A stretch of DNA of 12,139 nucleotides from Desulfuromonadaceae bacterium UBA5613. Lineage in GTDB: Bacteria > Desulfobacterota > Desulfuromonadia > Desulfuromonadales > UBA2197. The notes under the pieces were generated by a model. That model ran no database searches and was not told the origin of the DNA. It saw nothing but the letters and a program-made list of their open reading frames with translations. The translations under genes were made by a program, and so were the position numbers. This document shows positions 1 to 6,202 of this stretch, piece after piece. Numbering within the stretch: position 1 is the first letter of the stretch; each line of letters opens with the position of its first letter. Location: assembly GCA_002424625.1 (NCBI GenBank), contig DIKR01000004.1, forward strand, positions 8,461 to 20,599, read 5' to 3'.

Positions 1-831
1 TCCGGCAGGATTACCAGCGGTGAAAAGACGCTGAAAAAGGGAGAGATCCTGGTGCCTGTCCTGCTCGCCAAGGGGATGAATGTCAATGTGGGAGATACGG
101 TCGTGATTGTCGCCACCAACCAGAATGGCTCGGTGAACGGCAAGCAGTTCCGGGTGGGAGGTATTCTTGAAAGCACCACCGGGCCGGGAGGTCGGGATGG
201 CTATGTCCATTTTGACGATGCGGTGGAACTGTTGCGGATGGAAGAGCCGGAGATCAGCGAGGTAGCGATTCGTCTGAAGAACTTTGGCAAGCTGCATGCC
301 GTGGAAAAACGATTGAAGGGGGCCATTGAGTCGGAGAAAAATCCGGCGGGCAAGCCGCTGTTTGAGTTACACACCTGGGAAAATCTCTCGCCCTTTTTCC
401 AGATTGCCAAGATGCTGAACCTGATGACCCTCTTTATCAAGGTGATGCTGATTGCCATCGTGCTGATCAGCATCATGAACGTGATGATGATGGCGGTCTT
501 TGAGCGGATCCGCGAGATCGGCACCATCGCCGCCATCGGCACCCCGCCTGGGACGATCCGGTCACTTTTTCTGGTGGAAGGCCTCTGTCTCGGGCTGTTT
601 GGTGCTATTGTGGGAAACCTTGTCGGCACGATCATTGTACTGATGGTGAATGCCAGCAGTATTACCTTTGAATTTGGCCGTCAGAGCGGGCTGGTGCTGA
701 AAGCGGCAGTTGTTCCGGCGGATCTGCTGATGGTGTCGATCATTGTGGTGGTCGTCTCGGTGCTGGCGTCACTCTATCCGGCGGTGAAGGCCTCCAGGAT
801 GGAGCCTATTGATGCATTACGTCATGTTTAG
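1..831 (+). CDS. ABC transporter permease, MacB/FtsX family (5' end outside window)
   Basis: The reading frame is open from base 1 and ends at TAG 829-831, giving the last 276 residues of an inner-membrane permease. The first ~130 visible residues are soluble and match the periplasmic core domain of MacB/LolC/LolE-type permeases (for example the stretch KGMNVNVGDTVVIVATNQ). The FtsX-type domain follows, with three hydrophobic segments at about residues 138-165, 190-215 and 240-262. The conserved loop FERIREIGTIAAIGT lies after the first segment, and the typical end LYPAVKASRMEPIDALRH is present. Such permeases pair with a cytosolic ATPase and move lipoproteins, lipids or small molecules out of the inner membrane. 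The ATPase is probably upstream of the window. Gene order with a LolA-like protein and a barrel protein favours lipid or lipoprotein export over drug efflux, but this is inference. The GTG at base 52 is internal, not the real start. Confidence 0.9.
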   Translation, partial: SGRITSGEKTLKKGEILVPVLLAKGMNVNVGDTVVIVATNQNGSVNGKQFRVGGILESTTGPGGRDGYVHFDDAVELLRMEEPEISEVAIRLKNFGKLHAVEKRLKGAIESEKNPAGKPLFELHTWENLSPFFQIAKMLNLMTLFIKVMLIAIVLISIMNVMMMAVFERIREIGTIAAIGTPPGTIRSLFLVEGLCLGLFGAIVGNLVGTIIVLMVNASSITFEFGRQSGLVLKAAVVPADLLMVSIIVVVVSVLASLYPAVKASRMEPIDALRHV

Positions 832-834
832 GAG
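830..834 (+). promoter_or_regulatory. Ribosome binding site AGGAG overlapping the upstream stop codon
   Basis: AGGAG lies seven bases before the ATG at 842 and shares two bases with the TAG stop of the permease. It fixes the start of the LolA-like gene at 842 rather than at the in-frame TTG 809, and suggests translational coupling. Confidence 0.8.
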
Positions 835-841
835 CGTACTT

Positions 842-1567
842 ATGCGCATCATTGTATCTTTGGTCGTGTTTTTACTGTTTGCCGTTCCGGCTTTTTCTCT
901 GGATGGCCAGCAGCTTCTCAAACAGATTGACCGCAACCTGAACCCGGAAAGTTTCGAGTCGTACCGTAAGTTGATCAACATCGAGCCCGACGGCACCCGC
1001 AAGGAGTTTACTCTCTATACCGTCAAAAAGGGGACAGACAAGGTCGCCTCGCTGTTTCTGACCCCGGCCAGCGACAAGGGACGCACCACCCTGCGGTTGG
1101 GGGACAATATGTGGCTGTATATCCCCAATGTGGGCAAACCGGTAAGGATCACCTCGCTGCAGTCGGTGGTGGGCGGGGTCTTCAACAACGCCGATATCCT
1201 GCAGCTTGATTACGATGCCGAGTACACGGTGGAGAGGGTTGAGGAGGTGGGGAGTGATTATCTGTTGCACCTGAAGGCGAAGACAAAAAGCGTTGCTTAC
1301 GATCAGGTACGGCTCTGGGCGGACAAAGGGAAAAAACTGCCCAACAAGATCGAGTGTCTGACCGGGGGCGGGATGCTGATCAAGACTATCTATTTCAAAG
1401 ACATCAAAGATTTTGGCGGAATTGTCCGGCCTGCCACGGTGGAGACCGATTCACCACTGTTTAAGGGTTATCGGTCGGTAATCCTCTACGCCAAGCTGAA
1501 AAAGCGCAGTTTCAAAGACGAAGTCTTTACCCTGAACGGCATGACGACGCTGGATTCTTTGCGCTAG
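842..1567 (+). CDS. Periplasmic LolA-like outer membrane lipoprotein-sorting protein
   Basis: A 241-residue protein of the 'outer membrane lipoprotein-sorting protein' type (LolA/LolB-like fold, COG2834-like). Residues 1-19 form a signal peptide (MRIIVSLVVFLLFAVPAFS) with likely cleavage before LDGQQL. There is no lipobox, so the mature protein should be soluble in the periplasm. The body is rich in alternating beta-strand patterns; hallmarks of the family are the LGDNMWLYIPNVGKPVRI stretch (about residues 92-109) and GIVRPATVETDSPLFKG near the C-terminus. Members carry a hydrophobic ligand in a half-barrel and are often encoded beside ABC or RND exporters. I chose ATG 842 because of the AGGAG seven bases upstream; the longer TTG start at 809 would bury the signal peptide. 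It sits directly after the permease and before the barrel protein, so it is probably the periplasmic shuttle between them. The substrate cannot be read from the sequence. Confidence 0.82.
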   Translation: MRIIVSLVVFLLFAVPAFSLDGQQLLKQIDRNLNPESFESYRKLINIEPDGTRKEFTLYTVKKGTDKVASLFLTPASDKGRTTLRLGDNMWLYIPNVGKPVRITSLQSVVGGVFNNADILQLDYDAEYTVERVEEVGSDYLLHLKAKTKSVAYDQVRLWADKGKKLPNKIECLTGGGMLIKTIYFKDIKDFGGIVRPATVETDSPLFKGYRSVILYAKLKKRSFKDEVFTLNGMTTLDSLR

Positions 1568-2851
1568 ATGCCGCGCCTGATCCTGATATTTGTCCTGCTC
1601 TTTGTTGCCGCCTCCGCTGCGGCGGAAGAGTTCAGCTTTGATGAGGCTGAGCTTGATAAAAAGTGGTATCACCTCGGCGGTTATGTCGAAGCCCGGCCGG
1701 GGGTTAATCTGCTGGATCGCGATGCAGCCTTGACCCGACAGCGCTACTATGGCCGCCAGGTTGACAGCACCCTGGCAGACTTTAACGGTAAGTTGTTGCT
1801 GGAGGGAAGTATCGAGAAGAACTGGGCCAAACTATTTTTTCAGCCCAGCCTGGATTATATTAACACTCGTCTTGTCAACGACCTGAAACTGACTTGGTAC
1901 GAGAGCTATCTCCAAATCAAACCCAACGACTCCTTCAAGGTGCTGGCCGGGAAGAAGTCCCTCAAGTGGGGCAAGGGCTATGCCTGGAATCCGGTCGCCT
2001 TCTTTGATCGGCCTAAAAGTCCTGATGACCCTGAGCTGAGTCTGGAAGGCTTCTGGCTGGCCACGACCGATTATATTCACAGCTTTGACGGTCCCCTGAA
2101 GACCGTGGCCTTTACACCGGTACTGCTGCCGCAAAGCGACGGCCTGAATGACGACTTCGGTAGCAGTGATCGTCTTAATTTCGGCGGAAAACTCTATTTT
2201 CTGCTCTATGACACCGATATCGATCTGCTGTTCCTTGCCGATGGCAGCCGTACCGAGCGATACGGCTTCGATTTCTCCCGCAATATCACAACCAATCTGG
2301 AACTGCACGGTGAGCTGGCCTGGGTAAGGGCTGCCGCCCGTCCGGTGGTGGGGGCAAACGGGCAAATGCAACTCAAAACTGCTGATACCAGCAGCTGGCT
2401 GGCAGGTCTGCGTTATCTGACGGCGCGGGATATCACCTGTATTTTTGAGTATTACCACAATGGCAGCGGCTACAGCCCCAAGGAGATGCAGGCTTACTTC
2501 GACCAGGTCAATCAGGCTTATTTGAGCTGGCAGCAAAGTGGAGACCCGTCGCTGCTGCAAAGAACCGCCGGTCATAACTCCTTCACCAGGGTTGCACCGA
2601 TGCAGGACTATCTGTATACACGTGTTAGCCAGAAAGAACCTTTTGGCATCCTCTACTTTACTCCGGCTATGACCGCAATCGTCAACCTTGATGATCATAG
2701 CCTGACGATAGCACCCGAGCTGGTCTATGCTGGCATCACCAACCTTGAATTGCGACTGAAGGGGAGCGTGATCATTGGTCCGCCGTTGTCCGAATATGGA
2801 GAGAAGCAAAATGACGCCCGGTTCGAGTTAAGGCTGCGCTGGTATTTTTAG
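1568..2851 (+). CDS. Putative outer-membrane beta-barrel protein
   Basis: A 427-residue protein beginning with a signal peptide (MPRLILIFVLLFVAASAAA, cleavage near residue 19). The rest has many short amphipathic strands (for example LFFQPSLDYI, WYESYLQIKP, LELRLKGSVIIG) separated by polar turns, and it ends in the aromatic pattern RLRWYF with a terminal phenylalanine. That end is the usual recognition signal for the Bam outer-membrane assembly machine. The motif KKSLKWGKGYAWNPVAFFDR at residues ~131-150 is the most distinctive stretch. I do not recognise a named family with certainty; it resembles the barrel partners (DUF1302-like) found with LolA-like proteins and RND or ABC exporters. The ATG is the base after the upstream TAG, and no clear ribosome binding site is visible, which points to translational coupling. 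One cysteine only (DITCIFEYY). Function is inferred from context: an outer-membrane acceptor or porin for the preceding transport genes. Confidence 0.75.
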   Translation: MPRLILIFVLLFVAASAAAEEFSFDEAELDKKWYHLGGYVEARPGVNLLDRDAALTRQRYYGRQVDSTLADFNGKLLLEGSIEKNWAKLFFQPSLDYINTRLVNDLKLTWYESYLQIKPNDSFKVLAGKKSLKWGKGYAWNPVAFFDRPKSPDDPELSLEGFWLATTDYIHSFDGPLKTVAFTPVLLPQSDGLNDDFGSSDRLNFGGKLYFLLYDTDIDLLFLADGSRTERYGFDFSRNITTNLELHGELAWVRAAARPVVGANGQMQLKTADTSSWLAGLRYLTARDITCIFEYYHNGSGYSPKEMQAYFDQVNQAYLSWQQSGDPSLLQRTAGHNSFTRVAPMQDYLYTRVSQKEPFGILYFTPAMTAIVNLDDHSLTIAPELVYAGITNLELRLKGSVIIGPPLSEYGEKQNDARFELRLRWYF

Positions 2852-2989
2852 AAATGGCACAGTCCTTCATCAATCAGGAGTTATCACTTGTGACGATCTA
2901 TACTATTATGAACACTTGACCCGATGTTGGCCGAGGATGATCCCCGCCTTTTATTGACCGCATCACAAACCAGGACCACCGGAACTGCC

Positions 2990-3886
2990 ATGATTCTTTT
3001 CCCCTCCCTGCTCGGACTAGCCCTGTGTCTGCTTAACGCCGCCGGCGCCGACCTGTTCTGCCTGACCACCGGCTGCGCCCTTTATGCCGGGTACGCTCTT
3101 TTTGGTTTCTCCTTCTACATCTATGGAGCTATCGGCTTCGGAGTCATCTCCCTTTTGGCGGCGAGCGCCGGGAAAAGGCCCCGAGTCGCACCCTGGCTTG
3201 GCGGGATCATCCTTGCCGGTCTCTTTCTGGACCTGCTCTTTTTGGGATGGCAGATCCTTTATTGGCCATGTTCAAGCTGTCTGGTTGTCGCCCTCCTCCT
3301 CGGGTGGACGGCGGCAGGGTACTGGCGAACTTATCCGCAAATATGCCGACGCTTGTTCAAGGGGTTACTACTGGTCTGGCTCGCGGTGTTGATCCCGGTT
3401 GCAGTCACGACGGGGAAGGAAGTATTCCTCATGCCCTGGTCGATTTACGGCCCAGCAGAAGCGAACATCCACGTCTTCTTTTCTCCCACTTGCCCGGCTT
3501 GTGCCACGGAAGTCAATAAATTGCTGCAAAGCTCGGTAGTTACTCGTATGGCCTTTTATCCGATTGCAAAAAATGAGCGTGATATTCATTTGCTCGCCAC
3601 GCTGTTGCAAGAAGGGATCACCCAACCGGCGGATCTGGAGAGACTCTTTGGTGCCGACTTGTCAGATGCGACGGCTCCGTCTCTCCACCTGCGCTGGCGC
3701 CTCGCCAAAAATAAAATGACCTTGGCCAGACATGGCGCGCAAACCATCCCCTTAATTCTCAGTTCGACTGTGATCGAAAGATCGCGCCCGCCCTGGGAAA
3801 CCCTCTTCTCTCTCCCCGCAGTCGAAGAAGAGCCGGAGTCCGGTGGCTGCGGTGTTGTTAATCATCAGAATTTGCCCTGCGAATGA
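2990..3886 (+). CDS. VKOR/DsbB-like membrane protein fused to a thioredoxin-like domain
   Basis: A 298-residue protein from ATG 2990; a longer in-frame start at ATG 2924 adds 22 polar residues before the first membrane helix and has no ribosome binding site. Residues ~1-147 contain about five hydrophobic segments. Cys24 and Cys29 lie in the loop after the first (FCLTTGCALY), and a Cys-Ser-Ser-Cys pair (94/97) opens the fourth. This is the cysteine layout of vitamin K epoxide reductase-type (VKOR) or DsbB-type quinone-linked disulfide generators. Residues ~158-275 look thioredoxin-like, with VFFSPTCPACATEV (Cys168/Cys171) and a candidate cis-proline loop, AQTIPLIL (Pro254). Bacterial VKOR proteins are often fused to such a domain, which then oxidises periplasmic proteins. 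The first loop is divergent: the serine common in VKORs is absent and the Cys-to-Gly distance is short, so the membrane half could be another redox family. Two further cysteines (287, 297) sit in a short C-terminal tail. It lies 80 bases before pilD. Confidence 0.68.
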   Translation: MILFPSLLGLALCLLNAAGADLFCLTTGCALYAGYALFGFSFYIYGAIGFGVISLLAASAGKRPRVAPWLGGIILAGLFLDLLFLGWQILYWPCSSCLVVALLLGWTAAGYWRTYPQICRRLFKGLLLVWLAVLIPVAVTTGKEVFLMPWSIYGPAEANIHVFFSPTCPACATEVNKLLQSSVVTRMAFYPIAKNERDIHLLATLLQEGITQPADLERLFGADLSDATAPSLHLRWRLAKNKMTLARHGAQTIPLILSSTVIERSRPPWETLFSLPAVEEEPESGGCGVVNHQNLPCE

Positions 3887-3909
3887 TCTCTTTTTCGCTA
3901 CGACGCCTT

Positions 3910-3945
3910 CGTGTAAAAACAAGCTGGCGTGTTTGAAAAACAGCT
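3910..3945 (+). repeat. Short imperfect direct repeat upstream of pilD
   Basis: Two copies of a pattern, CGTGT followed by an A-rich stretch and AACAAGCT or AACAGCT, stand side by side at 3910-3925 and 3928-3945. The copies differ by small insertions. It could be a protein-binding site in front of pilD or simply chance in A-rich spacer DNA. Confidence 0.35.
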
Positions 3946-3966
3946 AAGACAGAACGGAATTGATTG

Positions 3967-4740
3967 ATGTCCTCCTTTATCGTCTATCTCTGGATCTTTG
4001 TTCTCGGTGCTTGCATCGGATCTTTTCTCAATGTTTGTATCTATCGGATTCCTGCCGGCCTTTCGATCGTTCATCCCCCGTCGCGTTGTCCGCAGTGCGG
4101 TACACAAATCCGCTGGTGGCAGAATATTCCAATTGCGAGCTGGTTGTTCCTGCGGGGGAAGTGCGCCAACTGCAAAGTAAAAATCAGTGCTCGTTATCTC
4201 CTGGTCGAAATTCTGACCGGGCTGCTCTTCCTGAAAATTTTCACAATGTTTGCATTGCATCCAGCAACCCTGGTCTTTTGGGCCTTTGCGGCAGCGCTGG
4301 TAACCCTGACCTTTATCGATCTCGATCATCAGATTATTCCCGACATTATCAGCCTTCCAGGGATAATTCTGGGCTTTGCCACTGTCTCCTTGACCCCTTT
4401 GACCTGGAGTCATTCGCTCCTTGGCATCCTGCTAGGTGGCGGTTCCCTTTGGTTGATCGCGATTCTTTACGAGTTTCTGACCAAGAACGAGGGGATGGGG
4501 GGAGGGGATATCAAGTTGCTGGCGATGATTGGTGCTTTTCTCGGCTGGAAGGCCATTTTGCCCGTCATCTTTATCAGTTCATGCCTTGGAACCCTCGTCG
4601 GCATCCCGCTGATGTTACGTCAAGGTGCGAGTGGCAAGCTCGCCATCCCCTTCGGTCCTTTTTTATCTGCAGCAGCGCTAATCTGGTTTTTTTGGGGCGG
4701 GTTGTTATTACGTTGGTATCTCGGATTTTTTCGCTACTGA
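3967..4740 (+). CDS. pilD: Type IV prepilin peptidase / N-methyltransferase PilD
   Basis: A 257-residue polytopic inner-membrane aspartic protease (family A24) that cuts the leader from type IV pilins and pseudopilins and methylates the new N-terminus. The N-terminal hydrophobic part has GACIGSFLNVCIYRIP. Two CxxC pairs (Cys41/Cys44 and Cys66/Cys69) form the cytosolic zinc-binding loop seen in bifunctional enzymes, with the NIPIASWLFLRGKC signature between them. The two catalytic aspartate regions are present: FIDLDHQIIPD (residues 116-126) and GMGGGD ending in Asp181. Length is in the usual range of about 250-290. ATG 3967 is preferred; TTG 3964 directly before it is in frame, and the only ribosome-binding-like sequence is a weak GGA at 3956-3958. 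It precedes the pilus operon, which fits a role in processing that system's pilins, although no pilin gene is in the window. Confidence 0.93.
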   Translation: MSSFIVYLWIFVLGACIGSFLNVCIYRIPAGLSIVHPPSRCPQCGTQIRWWQNIPIASWLFLRGKCANCKVKISARYLLVEILTGLLFLKIFTMFALHPATLVFWAFAAALVTLTFIDLDHQIIPDIISLPGIILGFATVSLTPLTWSHSLLGILLGGGSLWLIAILYEFLTKNEGMGGGDIKLLAMIGAFLGWKAILPVIFISSCLGTLVGIPLMLRQGASGKLAIPFGPFLSAAALIWFFWGGLLLRWYLGFFRY

Positions 4741-4757
4741 TCCTTGTTGCAGCCCTG

Positions 4758-4773
4758 AAGGAACCCCCTTTTT
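4758..4773 (+). terminator. Possible weak terminator after pilD
   Basis: AAGG and CCTT can pair across a five-base loop and are followed by a run of five T that begins within the right arm. The stem is only four pairs, so this is marginal; it would separate pilD from the promoter of the next operon. Confidence 0.25.
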
Positions 4774-4807
4774 AAAGAGATAATTTGTAATTCCTTAAAA
4801 AAATCGC

Positions 4808-4835
4808 TTGACTGAATTATTGAAGGACATATAAT
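4808..4835 (+). promoter_or_regulatory. Sigma70-type promoter of the regulator-pilMNOPQ operon
   Basis: TTGACT at 4808-4813 matches the -35 consensus in five of six positions, and TATAAT at 4830-4835 is a perfect -10, with a 16-base spacer. The DNA upstream (about 4774-4805) is A/T-rich, as in an UP element. Transcription would start near 4841-4843, about 40 bases before the small regulator gene. No equally good promoter is seen between that gene and pilM, so this is probably the main promoter of the pilus operon. Confidence 0.75.
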
Positions 4836-4846
4836 TAGGCCTAATT
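4833..4846. promoter_or_regulatory. Candidate operator: perfect 14-base palindrome
   Basis: AATTAGGCCTAATT is an exact inverted repeat with no spacer. It overlaps the last bases of the -10 element and the predicted start site, where a bound protein would block RNA polymerase. The obvious candidate binder is the helix-turn-helix protein encoded just downstream, but that is inference. Confidence 0.55.
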
Positions 4847-4850
4847 TTGC

Positions 4851-4867
4851 ATAATAAGGTTTATTAT
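4851..4867. repeat. Inverted repeat in the 5' leader
   Basis: ATAATAA and TTATTAT are exact reverse complements separated by GGT. The repeat lies in the predicted leader of the operon, 14 bases before the first possible start codon. It may be a second operator half-site pair or a weak RNA hairpin; all stem pairs are A-U, so RNA stability would be low. Confidence 0.45.
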
Positions 4868-4880
4868 TTCAATATAAGCG

Positions 4881-5078
4881 GTGGGTTACGTGAATAATGT
4901 AAAGAAATTCAGAGAATCACTATTGATGACCAAAGCTGAACTCGCTCGCAAAGCGGGCCTTTCTGCGTTGACCATTGACAGGATTGAACGCGGAGCCGCC
5001 TGTCGAATTTCTACCATGCGCAAAATAATTCTCGCCTTTGGTTTAAAAATTGAAGACAGGAACAAAATTTTTCCATAA
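4881..5078 (+). CDS. Small Cro/CI-type (XRE) helix-turn-helix DNA-binding protein
   Basis: A protein of 65 residues from GTG 4881, or 62 from GTG 4890; neither start has a good ribosome binding site (GGTGGG at 4880-4885 is close to the second). Nearly the whole protein is one helix-turn-helix domain: FRESLLMTKAELARKAGL is helices 1-2, and SALTIDRIERGAACRISTM covers the recognition helix and the next turn, in the classic Cro/CI pattern. There is no sensor or dimerisation domain beyond it. It begins the transcription unit of pilMNOPQ, with 59 bases to pilM, and sits behind a promoter overlapped by a palindrome. It is therefore a good candidate for an autoregulator that also sets pilus assembly gene expression. 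This role is inferred from position; the domain assignment is seen directly. Confidence 0.82.
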   Translation: MGYVNNVKKFRESLLMTKAELARKAGLSALTIDRIERGAACRISTMRKIILAFGLKIEDRNKIFP

Positions 5079-5137
5079 TTATTATCTTGTTAGCCTGGGT
5101 GAATGAGCGCATATCAAGTTAATGCCGAGGGATTGTT

Positions 5138-6202
5138 ATGTTTTTCAGATCAAGTAAAGATTTAGTCGGTATCGATATCGGTTCGCGGGCGGTCAAGGTC
5201 GTGCAGTTGCGGGAAGTCAAGGGTCTTTGGCATCTGCAGGCAATGGGCATGGCCAGTCTTCCCCCGGAGGCGATTGTTGATAACGCCATTATGGATTCTT
5301 CGGCGGTCATTGATGTCGTCAAAAGTCTCCATACCAGTTTAAAGATTGGCACAAAGAATGTCGTAACCTCAATTTCCGGACATTCGGTCATTATCCGCAA
5401 GATTCAAATGCCGATTATGACCGAAGAAGAGTTGGAAAATTCGATTGTCTTTGAGGCCGAGCAGTATATCCCTTTCGATATTACTGAAGTCTTCCTTGAT
5501 TTTCATATTATTGGTTCGGACGTTAACGACCCGACGATGATGAATGTCTTTCTGGTTGCAGCCAAAAAAGATTTTGTCAACGATCATATTGCTATCTTCA
5601 GGGAGTGCGGTTTGACTCCCATGGTGATGGATATTGATTCCCTTGCTGTGCAAAATGCTTTTGAGTTGAATTATGCGGTTGATGATAATGCCGTGATCGG
5701 TCTCGTTAATATGGGCGCCGGTGGGATGAATGTCAGTGTCCTTAAGGACGGGGCTTCAATCTTTACTCGTGATATTCAAATGGGTGGCAATATTCTCAAT
5801 GAAGAGATCCAGAAGCAGTTTGGTCTAGGCAGCGCTGATGCTGAACGTATCAAGTTAGGACAGGTAATTCCCGGGATAGAACAACAAGCAGTCGAGGAAG
5901 TTCTTCTCAGCGCCACGGAGATGTTGGCACAGGAAGTTCAACGTTCCCTTGATTTTTTCACAGCCACTGCTGCGGATGATAAAATTCAACATCTTTATAT
6001 CACTGGGGGGATCGCTCAGTTACCGCAAATCCGCCAAGCTCTGGAAAAACGCCTTGGTATCGATGTGGAGATTATCGACCCTTTCCGGCAAATTGTTGTG
6101 AATGAAAAAGACTTCGAAACTGAATATTTAAAATCGATAGGTCCAATGTTTGCCGTCGCTGTCGGTCTGGCGATGCGACGCGTAGGGGACAAGAATGATT
6201 AA
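5138..6202 (+). CDS. pilM: Type IV pilus assembly protein PilM (actin-like ATPase)
   Basis: A 354-residue cytoplasmic protein of the FtsA/actin fold that binds nucleotide and the N-terminal tail of PilN, linking the pilus alignment complex to the cytoplasmic motor. Residues 9-22 (LVGIDIGSRAVKVV) are the first phosphate-binding loop. Residues ~186-197 (VIGLVNMGAGGM) are the second, and ITGGIAQLP from about residue 288 is the adenosine motif. The region VRIIRKIQMPIMTEEEL-like (residues ~85-100, seen as IIRKIQMPIMTEEELE) and the following VFEAEQYIPFDI are typical of PilM. Length agrees with the usual ~350. The start at ATG 5138 has GAGGGA five bases upstream. It overlaps pilN by eight bases, so translation is probably coupled. 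Confidence 0.96.
   Translation: MFFRSSKDLVGIDIGSRAVKVVQLREVKGLWHLQAMGMASLPPEAIVDNAIMDSSAVIDVVKSLHTSLKIGTKNVVTSISGHSVIIRKIQMPIMTEEELENSIVFEAEQYIPFDITEVFLDFHIIGSDVNDPTMMNVFLVAAKKDFVNDHIAIFRECGLTPMVMDIDSLAVQNAFELNYAVDDNAVIGLVNMGAGGMNVSVLKDGASIFTRDIQMGGNILNEEIQKQFGLGSADAERIKLGQVIPGIEQQAVEEVLLSATEMLAQEVQRSLDFFTATAADDKIQHLYITGGIAQLPQIRQALEKRLGIDVEIIDPFRQIVVNEKDFETEYLKSIGPMFAVAVGLAMRRVGDKND

Noticed and set aside
1832..2809. Long minus-strand frame (325 codons) opposite the barrel gene
   Set aside because: No family motifs, and the + strand protein has a signal peptide and an outer-membrane C-terminal pattern; a shadow of codon bias.
2855..2870. Sigma54-like promoter (TGGCACA, four bases, TTCAT) before the VKOR-like gene
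   Set aside because: The -24 half is perfect and the spacing fits, but the essential GC of the -12 half is replaced by CA, so it is probably not functional.
2899..2904. TATACT as a -10 element before the VKOR-like gene
   Set aside because: No acceptable -35 element 16-18 bases upstream (AGGAGT there) and no extended -10 TG.
3902..3930. ACGCC...GGCGT inverted repeat after the VKOR-like gene as a terminator
   Set aside because: Only five pairs around an 18-base loop and no T run follows.
3960..4775. Long + strand reading frame (271 codons) overlapping pilD in another frame
   Set aside because: The translation has no recognisable domain and lies over PilD, whose catalytic and zinc motifs are all intact; it is a shadow frame.
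5087..5117. Possible separate promoter for pilM (TTGTTA and TATCAA)
   Set aside because: Both elements are weak and the spacer is 19 bases; the strong promoter at 4808-4835 explains expression better.
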